A DNA stretch of 64,000 nucleotides from Deroplatys truncata (lineage: Eukaryota; Arthropoda; Insecta; Mantodea; Mantidae), in assembly GCA_030765065.1 (NCBI GenBank), contig CM060985.1, positions 1,984,001 through 2,048,000 of the forward strand, written 5' to 3'. Numbering within the stretch: position 1 is the first letter of the stretch; each line of letters opens with the position of its first letter. The notes below the pieces were generated by a model. The model was not told where the DNA came from. It did no database searches and worked only from the letters and a program-made list of their open reading frames with translations. The translations under genes were made by a program, and so were the position numbers. Of this stretch, positions 1 through 11,030 are shown piece after piece.

Positions 1-509
1 TTTTGTTTCAGTGGTATCGTTATCACAGTACTGTTTCACTTGTGAAATCCCGTTCTCTTTGTATTAAAAAATGGCTCTAACGATTTTGATGAAAATATCA
101 TATATTTAAGATAATGTCGAGAGAAATGAAATGTATATCTCGAATTTTCTGGGAATGTCTCCAAAAGAATTCTTCATTGTGAACGACTTTTTCATAACTG
201 ATAAACCGTAAGAGATAGACAAAAGTTTGCTACACAAAAAATGTAGATCGCGTTAAAATACACAACTTATGCCATATACATTTATTTTGTTGAGTGAACC
301 GTTTTTCGAGATATTGCTTGTTATTTCCTTTAAATTTTCCAATACTTATACTTTTTCTCAAATGCGTTATTCATTTTTACTTTCTCTACTACGTATAGTA
401 AGTAGGGGAAGTATTGCATTCCACCCAAAAATTCGATACCGAGATTTCACTGGAAATACATGTTTTGAGAATCACTGAATCCAGAAAAAAAAAGCATTTT
501 TGGAAACAT

Positions 510-580
510 GTCCGTGTGTGTGTCTGTCTGTGTGTCTGTGTGTCTGTGTGTCTGTCTGTCTGTGCGTCTGTGTGTCTGTG
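510..580. repeat. GT/CTGT microsatellite
   Basis: Imperfect array of tgtg and tgtctg steps inside the dispersed repeat, directly after 'ggaaacatgtccg'. The equivalent positions in the other copies (about 960-1010 and 2017-2090) also carry GT/CTGT arrays of different length, so the microsatellite belongs to the repeat and expands independently in each copy. Confidence 0.8.
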
Positions 581-959
581 AACAGCATAACTCAAAAACG
601 AACAGTCGGATAAACACCAAACTTGGTATTTAGGTTCAGTATGCATAACTGGTAAACCATAAGAGATAGCCAAAATTTTACTACACAAAAAATGTAGATC
701 GCGTTAAAATACACAATTTATGTCATATACATTTTTTTTTAGTTGAGTGAACCATTTTCGAGATATTGCTTGTTATTTCCTTAAATTTTCCAATACTTAT
801 ACTTTTTCTCAAATGCGTTATTCATTTTTACTTTCTCTACTACGTATAGTAAGTAGGGGAAGTATTGCATTCCACCCAAAAATTCGTTACCGAGATTTCA
901 CTGGAAATACATGTTTTGAGAATCTCTGAATCCAAAAAAAAAAAGCATTTTTGGAAACA

Positions 960-1011
960 TGTCCGTGTGTGTGTCTGTCTGTGTGTCTGTGTGTCTGTGT
1001 GTCTGTGAACA
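960..1011. repeat. GT/CTGT microsatellite
   Basis: Second copy of the microsatellite embedded in the dispersed repeat, shorter than the copy at 510-580. Confidence 0.8.
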
Positions 1012-1632
1012 GCATAACTCAAAAACGAACAGTCGGATAAACACCAAACTTGGTATTTAGGTTCAGTATCTTCCAGAGATGCGACACGAAGGTTTTCAAG
1101 AAAATCCCCCCACCCCAGACTACCCTTTACATGGAACATTTTTCGAAAATTTTAACTTTCTCAAAAACGGCTCTAACGATTTTGATTAAAACATCATATG
1201 TTTAAGATATTGTCATGTCAAATAAAATGTATATCTCGAATTTTCTGGGAATGTCTCCAAAAATATTCTTCATTGTGAACGACTTTTTTGCATAACTGGT
1301 AAACCATAAGAGATAGACAAAATTTTACTACACAAAAAATGTAGATCGCGTTAAAATACACAACTTATGTCATATACGTTTCTTTTGTTGAGTGAACCGT
1401 TTTCGAGATATTGCTTGTTATTTCCTTAAATTTTCCAATACTTATACTTTTTCTCAAATTCGTTTATTCATTTTTTTTATGTCCTGAACATGCAAACAGA
1501 ATGGAATTCGCCACATAGCAACCAGCGTTAAAATATTTGACTATCGCTTAAAAGCTACCAATTAGATTGTACAAGAGTAGAGAAAGTCATGTGAGTGTAA
1601 CACATCAGTTTTTTTTATACGCTACTATTTTA

Positions 1633-1665
<33 letters not shown>

Positions 1666-1830
1666 CGAGTACGTGCCTAGTATCCGTGCGCCACAAGCCA
1701 AAACGACGACGTTATAGAAAAACTTTATCATTTGCCTACCGGCCAGGGACAACCGCTAAAAAACCTGAAAAAAGCTCTAAGAGTATTCTAACGCTTACCG
1801 ATCTGGAAAACCCGTGAAAACAAGATAGTA
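1633..1830. repeat. (GT)n(GC)n microsatellite with shared downstream block
   Basis: A run of GT dinucleotides passes into GCGCGCGC and then 'agtacgtgcctagtatccg'. The same order recurs at about 2060-2240, including 'catttgcctaccgg' and 'agggacaaccgctaaaaa' further on. It is a second repeat family interleaved with the one described for the whole left cluster. No gene is supported. Confidence 0.7.
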
Positions 1831-2059
1831 CACTTTTGAGGTATTGCTTGTTATTTCCTTAAATTTTTCAATACTTTTTTACTTTCTCTACTACGTATAG
1901 TAAGTAGGGGAAGTATTGCATTCCGCCCAAAAATTCGATACCGAGATTTCACCGGAAATACACGTTTTGAGACCTCCTGAATCAAAAAAAAAAAAAAAAG
2001 CATTTTTGGAAACATGTCCGTGTGTGTGTGCCTGTCTGTGTGTCTGTCTGTCTCTGTGT

Positions 2060-2240
2060 GTGTGTGTGTGTGTGTGTGCGCGCGCCAGTACGTGCCTAGT
2101 ATCCGTGCGCCGACAAGGTAAAACTTCATCATTTGCCTACCGGGCAGGGACAACCGCTAAAAACCTGAGAAAACCTCCAAAATTAGAAACGCCTTCGTCA
2201 ACCAGTACAGAAAACGCCTACCAACCAGGGAAAACCTATG
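2060..2240. repeat. Second copy of the (GT)n(GC)n block
   Basis: Repeats the 1633-1830 block (GT run, CGCGCG, agtacgtgcctagtatccg, catttgcctacc) with small indels. The stretch 2241-2416 after it is A-rich sequence in which I see nothing further except another 'accaaccag(g/a)gaaaac' fragment. Confidence 0.7.
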
Positions 2241-2670
2241 AAAAAGCAGAAAGAGCTTGCATTTGTTTACCATCCGCAGAAAACTCCCAAAAAAAAAAAC
2301 TAGTCATTTTAAAAAAAAAAAAGGAAAAAGACGAATAATATAAGTATGGTAGAAACAGCTTGCATTCGTCTACCAACCAGAGAAAACCCCCGAAACACTA
2401 GTTATTTAAAATTGCTGATGAGTTCTGGATAGGCTTTTGCAAATGTTGTTGGTAGCAAAACTTGCCTTTTCCATCACCTCCAACATACCCCACTCCCACA
2501 CCTTTTTTTCTTTCCACCAATCATAATCTCTCTTATTCTCGCCAATCAGCAACTTTCATTTGTTCCTTTCCACCAATAACATCACTTCTTATTCCCACCA
2601 ATGACAACTTCACACGTCACTTTCTGTTATACTTTTTATCCCTCGTTCGCCATCTTTCCCCCTCTTTCAG

Positions 2671-3126
2671 ACCCCAACCGCCGCACAGTCAACACCTCGC
2701 CGCTCCTTAACCTCAACTTCGTGCCTCCGCCATCTTATTTAGTTCACATTTTTACCACCGCGCCTCTCATCTCTCAACCAGATTGCCTGCAAGAACAGAT
2801 CTCGTTCATTCGCACCTCGACGGTTGCCTCGGCAGCAGCTACTGCCAACACCTACGTCGTACACGTTTTTGACCGCTTTCGACCGGCTATGAGAACCCTG
2901 CTCCTACGTACGCTAGCGACCATCACGATGGTCCAGTACCAGGTTTTTGGTATAGTTAAATTACGCCTCTGCAAAGGGTGTCTGTACCGCTTTAAAAACC
3001 TAGGTATATCAGTGCGTAGTGATGTTGGTTGATCTTAAAGCTGGTTAAGCATTTTCAAAAACAGTTTGCTTTTATTTTTCCGTCTCGCGTGCCGCGCTTT
3101 TGGTGACGCATCCACACCGGTAACAG
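2671..3126 (+). other. Candidate exon, tandem unit 1
   Basis: Bounded on the left by a strong acceptor (pyrimidine tract ending ctctttcag at 2670) and on the right by a perfect donor (acag|gtaagt, GT at 3127). An open frame runs from upstream of the acceptor to a stop at 3030-3032 and would encode an unrecognised basic peptide ending ...GISVRSDVG. The ORF may be chance. The pairing of both splice consensus sites at fixed spacing in each unit is the evidence; no transcript is known. Prediction only. Confidence 0.35.
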
Positions 3127-3231
3127 GTAAGTAACACACGCATAATTATTTTTCGGACCTGCTTGGCGTAGGAATATATCCTTTCGTGTTTTGGTACTGT
3201 AACCTCAAACCTCCTTACCCACCTCTTGCGT

Positions 3232-3408
3232 CCGCCATCTTGTTTAGTTCTCACCGCATCTCCTTGTCGCAGACCCTCCGCCATTTTTAGTTCCCGCTAT
3301 TTTAACCTCAAAATCTACTCTTCTAACCTCTTGCTACCGCCATCTTCTTTTAGTTCCCATTCTCACCACCGCGTCTCCTTACCCCCACCTCTTGCGACCG
3401 CCATGTTC
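3232..3408 (+). promoter_or_regulatory. Cluster of CCGCCAT(C/T)TT, YY1/Pho-like motifs
   Basis: Four close matches to CCGCCATCTTG lie at 3232, 3278, 3337 and 3398, each followed by a 'tttagttc(c/t)ca' or similar stretch. The group is repeated at +1066 (4298-4474) and partly decayed at +2132 (5364-5540); a single motif lies at 2727 in unit 1. The core GCCAT with flanking CCG..TT is the known YY1/Pleiohomeotic recognition pattern. Binding is inference. The spacing of 46-61 bp also fits a degenerate minisatellite with this core. Confidence 0.35.
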
Positions 3409-3604
3409 ACCACTAACCTCCAAATTTCCTCGTCCTTAAACCTCTTGTCTCAACCACCTTGTTTAGTTCCCATTATCGCCACCGCATCTCATATCGCCCC
3501 ATCTCTCTATCCACTCAAGAAAACTACCATCCAACGTTCAAAAAATTGCTGATCAGTTCACGACAGGCTTTTGCAAATCTTGTTGCTAGCAAAACTTACC
3601 TTTC

Positions 3605-3740
3605 CCATCACCTCCAACATACCCCACTCCTTTTTCTTTCCACCAATCATAACCTCTCTTATTCTTACCAATCAACAACTTTCATTTGCTCCTTTCCACC
3701 AATAAAATCACTTCTTATTCCCACCAATCACAACTTCACA
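3605..3740 (+). promoter_or_regulatory. Cluster of CCAAT-like boxes (unit 2)
   Basis: Within about 130 bp the motif (A/G)CCAAT occurs four times: caccaatcataa, taccaatcaaca, caccaataaaat and caccaatcacaa. The same cluster is found in unit 1 (about 2510-2605), unit 3 (about 4700-4800) and unit 4 (about 5780-5870). Arrays of CCAAT boxes are typical of NF-Y-type promoters, but here they could simply be a degenerate minisatellite. A pyrimidine-rich tract and the candidate acceptor follow about 55 bp downstream. Confidence 0.35.
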
Positions 3741-3795
3741 CGTCACTTTCTGTTACACTTTTTATCCCTCGCTCCCCATCTTTTCCCTCTTTCAG

Positions 3796-4192
3796 TCCCG
3801 ACCTCCGCACAGACAACACCTCGCCGCTGCTCACATCTCCGAACCAAATTGCCGGCGAGAACAGATCTTGTTTATTCACACCTCGACCGTTGACTCGACA
3901 GCAGCTACTGTCAACACCTACGTCGTACACGTTTTTGACCGCTTTCGACCGGCTATGAGAACCCTGCTCCTACGTACGCTAGCGACCATCACGATGGTCC
4001 AGTACCAGGTTTTTGGTATAGTTAAATTACGCCTCTGCAAAGGGTGTCTGTACCGCTTTAAAAACCTAGGTATATCAGTGCGTAGTGATGTTGGTTGATC
4101 TTAAAGCTGGTTAAGCATTTTCAAAAACAGTTTGCTTTTATTTTTCCGCCTCGCGTGCCGCGCTTTTGGTGACGCATCCACACCGGTAACAG
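3796..4192 (+). other. Candidate exon, tandem unit 2
   Basis: Acceptor ttttccctctttcag ends at 3795 and donor acag|gtaagt has its GT at 4193, making a 397-bp candidate exon. The reading frame beginning at 3796 stays open to a stop at 4096-4098 (about 100 codons) and shares the C-terminal peptide of unit 1. The length is not a multiple of three. It matches no family I know; a first exon of a lncRNA, or a decayed coding exon, are both possible. Confidence 0.35.
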
Positions 4193-4861
4193 GTAAGTAA
4201 CACACGCATAATTATTTTTCGGACCTGCTTGGCGTAGGAATATATCCTTTCGTGTTTTGGTACTGTAACCTCAAACCTCCTTACCCACCTCTTGCGTCCG
4301 CCATCTTGTTTAGTTCTCACCGCATCTCCTTGTCGCAGACCCTCCGCCATTTTTAGTTCCCGCTATTTTAACCTCAAAATCTACTCTTCTAACCTCTTGC
4401 TACCGCCATCTTCTTTTAGTTCCCATTCTCACCACCGCGTCTCCTTACCCCCACCTCTTGCGACCGCCATGTTCACCACTAACCTCCAAATTTCCTCGTC
4501 CTTAAACCTCTTGTCTCAACCACCTTGTTTAGTTCCCATTTTCGCCACCGCATCTCATATCGCCCCATCTCTCTATCCACTCAAGAAAACTACCATCCAA
4601 CGTTCAAAAAATTGCTGATCAGTTCACGACAGGCTTTTGCAAATCTTGTTGCTAGCAAAACTTACCTTTCCCATCACCTCCAACATACCCCACTCCTTTT
4701 TCTTTCCACCAATCATAACCTCTCTTATTCTTACCAATCAACAACTTTCATTTGCTCCTTTCCACCAATAAAATCACTTCTTATTCCCACCAATCACAAC
4801 TTCACACGTCACTTTCTGTTACACTTTTTATCCCTCGCTCCCCATCTTTTCCCTCTTTCAG

Positions 4862-5258
4862 TCCCGACCTCCGCACAGACAACACCTCGCCGCTGCTCAC
4901 ATCTCCGAACCAAATTGCCGGCGAGAACAGATCTTGTTTATTCACACCTCGACCGTTGACTCGACAGCAGCTACTGTCAACACCTACGTCGTACACGTTT
5001 TTGACCGCTTTCGACCGGCTATGAGAACCCTGCTCCTACGTACGCTAGCGACCATCACGATGGTCCAGTACCAGGTTTTTGGTATAGTTAAATTACGCCT
5101 CTGCAAAGGGTGTCTGTACCGCTTTAAAAACCTAGGTATATCAGTGCGTAGTGATGTTGGTTGATCTTAAAGCTGGTTAAGCATTTTCAAAAACAGTTTG
5201 CTTTTATTTTTCCGCCTCGCGTGCCGCGCTTTTGGTGACGCATCCACACCGGTAACAG
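4862..5258 (+). other. Candidate exon, tandem unit 3
   Basis: Same acceptor (AG at 4860-4861) and donor (GT at 5259) as unit 2, exactly 1066 bp further on, with near-identical sequence. The fourth unit keeps the acceptor (AG ending at 5936) but is cut off before the donor. Confidence 0.35.
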
Positions 5259-6085
5259 GTAAGTACCACACGCATAATTATTTTTCGGACCTGCTTGGCG
5301 TAGGAATATATCCTTTCGTGTTTTCGTACTGTAACCTCAAATCTCCTTACCCTCCTCTTGCGACCGCCATCTTGTTTAGTTCTCACCGCATCTCCTTGTC
5401 GCAGACCCTCCGCCATTTTTAGTTCCCACTATTTTAACCTCAAAATCTACTCTTCTAAAACTCTTGCTACCCCCATCTTCTTTTAGTTCCCATTCTCACC
5501 ACTGCGTCTCCTTACCCCCAACTCTTGCGACCGCCGTGTTCACCACTAACCTCCAAATTTCCTCGTCCTTAAACCTCTTGTCTCAACAACCTTGTCTAGT
5601 TCCCATTTTCGCCACCGCATCTCATATCGCCCCCATCTCTCTATCCACTCAAGAAAACTACCATCCGACGTTCAAAAATTGCTGATCAGTTCAAGACAGG
5701 CTTTTGCAAATCTTGCTGCTAGCAAAACTCACCTTTCCCATCACCTCCAACATACCCCACTCCCACACCTTTTTCTTTTCCACCAATCATAATCCCTCTT
5801 ATTCCTACCAATCAACAACTCTCATTTGTTCCTTTCCACCAATAAAATCACTTCTTATTCCCACCAATCACAACTTCACACGTCGCTTTCTGTTACACTT
5901 TTTATCCCTCGCTCCCCATCTTTACCCCTCTTTCAGTACCGACTTCCGCACAGACAACACCTCGCCACCCAATTCCTCTCCATCACGCGACCTCCATACT
6001 CCTCCATCTTCCTTCCTTCATCTCCCACCCCAAATTAACGAACCAATCAAAACACTACACGTCACTTCCTCAATTCTTTCAACTC

Positions 6086-6234
6086 GTCCCGGATGAGCCA
6101 ACCGATTTAACGATAATCCTAACGCTCAGGGCGCTTTTCAAACTTACCGCCGCCGCCGTCGCACGCAGCGACACTAGCGACACTAGCGCCCCTAGCGGCA
6201 GGATTATCGTTAAAACAATTGGCTCATCCGGGAC
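6086..6234. mobile_element. MITE-like element, 149 bp, inverted terminal repeats
   Basis: Left end 6086-6120 (gtcccggatgagccaac...cct) is the reverse complement of right end 6200-6234 (agg...ttggctcatccgggac) apart from about four substitutions. The match continues inward through a CGCTCAGGGCGC / GCGCCCCTAGCG pair, so the arms are about 49 bp around a GC-rich centre with a short gcgacacta duplication. There is no coding capacity. I see no convincing target-site duplication; the right end directly abuts the satellite. Family unknown. Confidence 0.7.
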
Positions 6235-6302
6235 TATTACTACTGTCGCTGTAATACCACCTCACTTCAACTGGTTAGTCAGCAGATGGAGAGGGAACAG
6301 AA

Positions 6303-6332
6303 ACAGCGCACTGCTGGGCAAGCAGTCGCTGT
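6303..6332. other. Representative monomer dyad (hairpin)
   Basis: Left arm ACAGCG 6303-6308, one unpaired C at 6309, ACTGCT 6310-6315, loop GGGCA 6316-6320, right arm AGCAGTCGCTGT 6321-6332. Twelve base pairs form with one bulged base. The same dyad occurs in a large share of core monomers; those with aaatagc keep most of it (A-T plus a G-T wobble). Confidence 0.8.
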
Positions 6333-6474
6333 AATACTACCTCACTTCAACTGGTTAGTCGGCAGACGGAGAGGGAACAGAAATAGCGCACTGCTGGGCA
6401 AGCAGTCGCTGTAATAATACCTCACTTCAACTGGCTAGCCGTCAGAGGGAGAGGGAACAGAAATAGCGCACTGC

Positions 6475-9400
6475 TAGGCAAGCAGTGCATGTAATACTAC
6501 CTCACTTCAACTGGTTAGCCGTCAGACGGAGAGGGAATAGAAACAGCGCACTGCTGGGCAAGCAGTCGCTGTAATACTACCTCACGTCAACTGGTTAGCC
6601 GTCAGATGGAAGGGGAACAGAAACAACGCACTGCTGGGCAAGCAGTGCATGTAATACTACCTCACTTCAACTGGTTAGCCGTCAGATGGAGAGGGAACAG
6701 AAATAGCGCACTGCTAGGCAAGCAGAGCGTGTAATACTACTTCACTTCAACTGGTTACCCGGCAGATGGAGAGGGAACAGAAATAGCGCAGTGTTGGGCA
6801 AGCAGTCGCTGTAATACAAACTCACTTCAACTGGTTAGTCGTCAGATGGAGAGGGAACAGAAATAGCGCACTGCTGGGCAAGCAGTCGCTGTAATAGTAC
6901 CTCGCTTCAACTGGTTAGTCGTCAGATGGAGAGGGAACAGAAATAGCGCACTTCTGGGCAAGCAGTGCATGTAATACTATCTCACTTCAACTGGTTAGCC
7001 GTCAGATGGAGAGGGAACAGAAACAGCGCACTGCTGGGCAAGCAGTCGCTGTAATACTACCTCACTTCAACTGGTTAGCCGTCAGATGGAGAGGGAACAG
7101 AAAGAGCACACTGCTGGGCAAACAGTGCATGTAATACAACCTCACTTCAACTGGTTAGCCGTCAGATGGAGAGGGAACAGAAACAGCGCACTGCTGTGCA
7201 AACAGTGCATGTAATACGACGTCACTTCAACTGGTTTGTCGTCAGATGGAGTGGGAACAGAAATAGCGCACTGCTGGGCAAGCAGTGCATGTAATACTAC
7301 CTCACTTCAACTGGTTAGTCCTCAGATGGAGAGGGAAAAGAAACAGCGCACTGCTGGGCAAGCAGTCGCTGTAATACTACCTCACTTCAACTGGTTAGCC
7401 GTCAGATGGAGAGGGAACAGAAATAGCGCACTGCTGGGCAAGCAGTCACTGTGATACCACCTCACTTCAACTGGTTACTCGTCAGATGGAGAGGGAAAAG
7501 AAATAGCGCAGTGTTGGGCAAGCCGTCGCTGTAATACTACCTCACTTCAACTGGTTAGCCGTCAGATGGAGAGGGAACAGAAATAATGCACTGCTGGGCA
7601 AGCAGTCGCTGTAATACTACCTCACTTCAACTGGCTAGCCGTCAGAGGGAGAGGGAACAGAAATAGCGCACTGCTAGGCAAGCAGTGCATGTAATACTAC
7701 CTCAGTTCAACTGGTTAGCCGTCAGACGGAGAGGGAACAGAAACAGCGCACTGCTGGGCAAGCAGTCGCTGTAATACGACCTAACTACAACTGGTTAGCC
7801 GTCAGACGGAGAGGGAACAGAAATAGCGCACTGCTGGGCAAGCAGTGCATGTAATACGACCTCACTTCAACTGGTTAGCCGACAGATGGGAATGAACAGA
7901 AATAGCGCAGGGTTGGGCAAGCAGTCGCTGTAATACTACCTCACTTCAAGTAAATAGCCGTCAGACGGAGAGGGAACAGAAAAAGCGCACTGCTGGGCAA
8001 GCAGTCGCTGCAATACTACCTCACTTCAACTGGTTAGTCGGCAGATGGAGAGCAAACAGAAACAGCGCACTGTTAGGCAAGCTGTCGCTGTAATACTACC
8101 TCACTTCAACTGGTTAGCCGTCAGATGGAGAGGGAACAGAAACAGCGCACTGTTAGGCAAGCTGTCGCTGTAATACTACCTCACTTCAACTGGTTAGTCG
8201 GCAGATGGAGAGGAAACAGAAACAGCGCACTGTTAGGCAAGATGTCGCTGTAATACTACCTCACTTCAACTTGTTAGTCGGCAGATGGAGAGGGAACAGA
8301 AATAGCGCACTGCTAGGCAAGCAGTCGCTAAAATACTACCTCACTTCAACTGGTTAGTCGGCAGATGGAGACGAAACAGAAATAGCACACTGCTAGGCAA
8401 GCAGTCGCTGTAATTCGACCTCACTTCAACTGGTTAGTCGGCAGATGGAGAGGGAAGAGAAACAGCGCACTGTTGGGCAAGCAGTCCCTGTAGTACTACC
8501 TCACTTCAACTGTATAGTCGGCAGATGGAGAGGGATCAGAAATAGCGCACTGCTGGGCAAGCAGTGCATGTAATACTACCTCACTTCAAGTGGTTATATG
8601 TCAGATGGAGAGGGAACAGAAACAGCGCACTGCTAGGCAAGCAATCGCTGTATAATTACCTCACTTCAACTGGTTAGCCGTCAGATGGAGAGGGAACAGA
8701 AATAATGCACTGCTGGGCAAGCAGTCGCTGTAATACTACCTCACTTCAACTGGCTAGCCGTCAGAGGGAGAGGGAACAGAAATAGCGCACTGCTAGGCAA
8801 GCAGTGCATGTAATACTACCTCACTTCAACTGGTTAGTCGGCAGATGGAGAGGGAACAGAAACAGCGCACTGCTGGGCAAGCAATCGCTGTAATATTACC
8901 TCACTTCAACTGGTTAGCCGTCAGATGGAGAGGGAACAGAAATAGCGCACTGCTGGCAAGCAATCGCTGTAATACGACCTCACGTCAACTGGTTAGCCGT
9001 CAGACGGAGAGGTCACAGAAACAGCGCACTGCTGGGCAAGCAGTGCATGCAATACTACCTCACTTCTACTGGTTAGGCGTCAGACGGAGAGGGAACAGAA
9101 ATTGCGCACTGCTAGGCAAGCAATGCATGTAATACGACCTCACTTCAACTGGTTATCCGTCAGACGGAGAGGGAACAGAAACAGCGCACTGCTGGGCAAG
9201 CAGTCGCTGTAATACTACCTCACTTCAACTGGTTAGTCGTCAGATGGAGAGGGAAGAGAAACAGCGCACTGCTGGGCAAGCAACCGCTGTAATACTACCT
9301 CACTTCAACTGGTTAGCCGTCAGATGGAGAGGGAAGAGAAACAGCGCACTGCTGGGCAAGCAGTCGCTGTAATACTACCTCACTTCAACTGGTTAGTCGT

Positions 9401-11030
9401 CAGATGGAGAGGGAAGAGAAACAGCGCACTGCTGGGCAAGCAGTCGCCTTAATACTACCGCACTTCAACTGGTTACCCGGCAGATGGAGAGGGAAAAGAA
9501 ATAGCGCACTGCTACGCAAGCAGAGCGTGTAATACTACCTCACTTCAACTGGTTAGCCGTCAGATGGAGAGGGAACAGAAATAGCGCACTGCTACGCAAG
9601 CAGAGCGTGTAATACTACCTCACTTCAACTGGTTAGCCGTCAGATGGAGAGGGAACAGAAATAATGCACTGCTGGGCAAGCAGTCGCTGTAATACTACCT
9701 CACTTCAACTGGCTAGCCGTCAGAGGGAGAGGGAACAGAAATAGCGCACTGCTAGGCAAGCAGTGCATGTAATACTACCTCACTTCAACTGGTTAGTCGG
9801 CAGATGGAGACGGAACAGAAATAGCGCAGTGTTGGGCAAGCAGTCGCTGTAATAGTACCTCGCTTCAACTGGTTAGTCGTCAGATGGAGAGAGAACAGAA
9901 ATAGCACACTGCTGGGCAAGCAGTCGCTGTAATAGTACCCGCTTCAACTGGTTAGTCGTCAGATGGAGACGGAACAGAAATAGCGCAGTGTTGGGCAAGC
10001 AGTCGCTGTAATAGTACCTCGCTTCAACTGGTTAGTCGTCAGATGGAGACGGAACAGAAATAGCGCAGTGTTGGGCAAGCAGTCGCTGTAATAGTAACTC
10101 ACTTCAACTGGTTAGTCGTCAGATGGAGAGGGAACAGAAATAGCGCACTGCTAGGCAAGCAGAGCGTGTAATACTACCTCACTTCAACTGGTTACCCGGC
10201 AGATGGAGACGGAACAGAAAGAGCGCAGTGTTGGGCAAGCAGTCGCTGTAATAGTACCTCACTTCAACTGGTTAGTCGTCAGATGGAGAGGGAACAGAAA
10301 TAGCGCACTGCTGGGCAAGCAGTCGCTGTAATAGTACCTCGCTTCAACTGGTTAGTCGTCAGATGGAGAGGGAACAGAAATAGCGCACTGCTGGGCAAGC
10401 AGTCGCTGTAATAGTAACTCACTTCAACTGGTTAGTCGTCAGATGGAGAGGGAACAGTAATAGCGCACTGCTGGGCAAGCAGTCGCTGTAATAGTACCTC
10501 GCTTCAACTGGTTAGTCGTCAGATGGAGACGGAACAGAAATAGCGCAGTGTTGGGCAAGCAGTCGCTGTAATAGTACCTCACTTCAACTGGTTAGTCGTC
10601 AGATGGAGAGGGAACAGAAATAGCGCACTGCTGGGCAAGCAGTCGCTGTAATAGTAACTCACTTCAACTGGTTAGTCGTCAGATGGAGAGGGAACAGAAA
10701 TAGCGGACTGCTGGGCAAGCAGTCGCTGTAATAGTAACTCACTTCAACTGGTTAGTCGTCAGATGGAGAGGGAACAGAAATAGCGCACTGCTGGGTAAGC
10801 AGTCGCTGTAATACTAACTCACTTCAACTGGTTAGTCGTCAGATGGAGAGAGAACAGAAATAGCGCAGTGTTGGGCAAGCAGTCGCTGTAATACTAACTC
10901 ACTTCAACTGGTTAGTCGTCAGATGGAGAGGGAACAGAAATAGCGCACTTCTGGGCAAGCACTGCATGTAATACTACCTCACTTCAACTGGTTAGCCGTC
11001 AGATGGAGAGGGAACAGAAACAGCGCAATG
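6475..11030. repeat. Higher-order block P, copy 1 (~57 monomers)
   Basis: Sequence from about 6475 recurs 4557-4558 bp later with the same rare variants in the same order, for example gagggaatag (6532 and 11089), aatgcactgc, gttatatgtc, and the 79-bp monomer 'ctgctggcaagc' near 8950 and 13508. The monomers at 6235-6475 precede the first match. Confidence 0.85.

Larger units (their letters stand above)
1..2240. repeat. AT-rich cluster of irregular dispersed-repeat copies
   Basis: The same segments recur at irregular spacing. A block near 66-200 (atggctctaacgattttgat...) returns at 1161-1296. A second block starting 'aaaccgtaagagatag' or 'aaaccataagagatag' begins near 206, 653 and 1302. It runs through 'cgagatattgcttgttatttcc', 'tactacgtatagtaagtagggg' and a GT/CTGT microsatellite. 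A fourth partial copy lies at 1833-2062. Two copies (near 588-640 and 1011-1065) share a tail reading 'ataactcaaaaacgaacag'. ORFs here are out of frame with each other and contain simple-sequence peptides, so I treat the region as non-coding. I cannot assign the repeat to a named transposon family. Confidence 0.75.
2417..5970. repeat. Tandem repeat, ~1066-bp unit, four copies
   Basis: Unit starts, at the sequence 'gat(c/g)agttc...aggcttttgcaaat', fall at 2417, 3551, 4617 and 5684, giving spacings of 1134, 1066 and 1067 bp. Units 2 and 3 are almost identical; unit 1 carries about 60 extra bases and more substitutions in its left third, and the last copy stops near 5970. The near-identity of the middle copies indicates recent unequal exchange or homogenisation. 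Each unit has the same order: CCAAT-like boxes, pyrimidine tract with a splice-acceptor match, candidate exon, consensus donor, then a minisatellite-like part with CCGCCATCTT motifs. I do not recognise the unit. Confidence 0.9.

Noticed and set aside
389-1139. Minus-strand ORFs rich in His/Thr/Asp (RHTDTQTHRQTHT)
   Set aside because: Simple-sequence translation of the GT/CTGT microsatellite within the dispersed repeat.
2870-3060. Possible small structured RNA gene (tRNA, 5S or snRNA) in the 1066-bp unit
   Set aside because: Small palindromes such as gaccatc/gatggtc exist, but no A/B boxes, cloverleaf, Sm site or known snRNA core is visible.
3072-5416. Minus-strand 70-codon ORFs repeated at 1066-bp spacing
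   Set aside because: Conserved only because the DNA units are near-identical; no recognisable motif, and they overlap the splice donor and YY1-like cluster.
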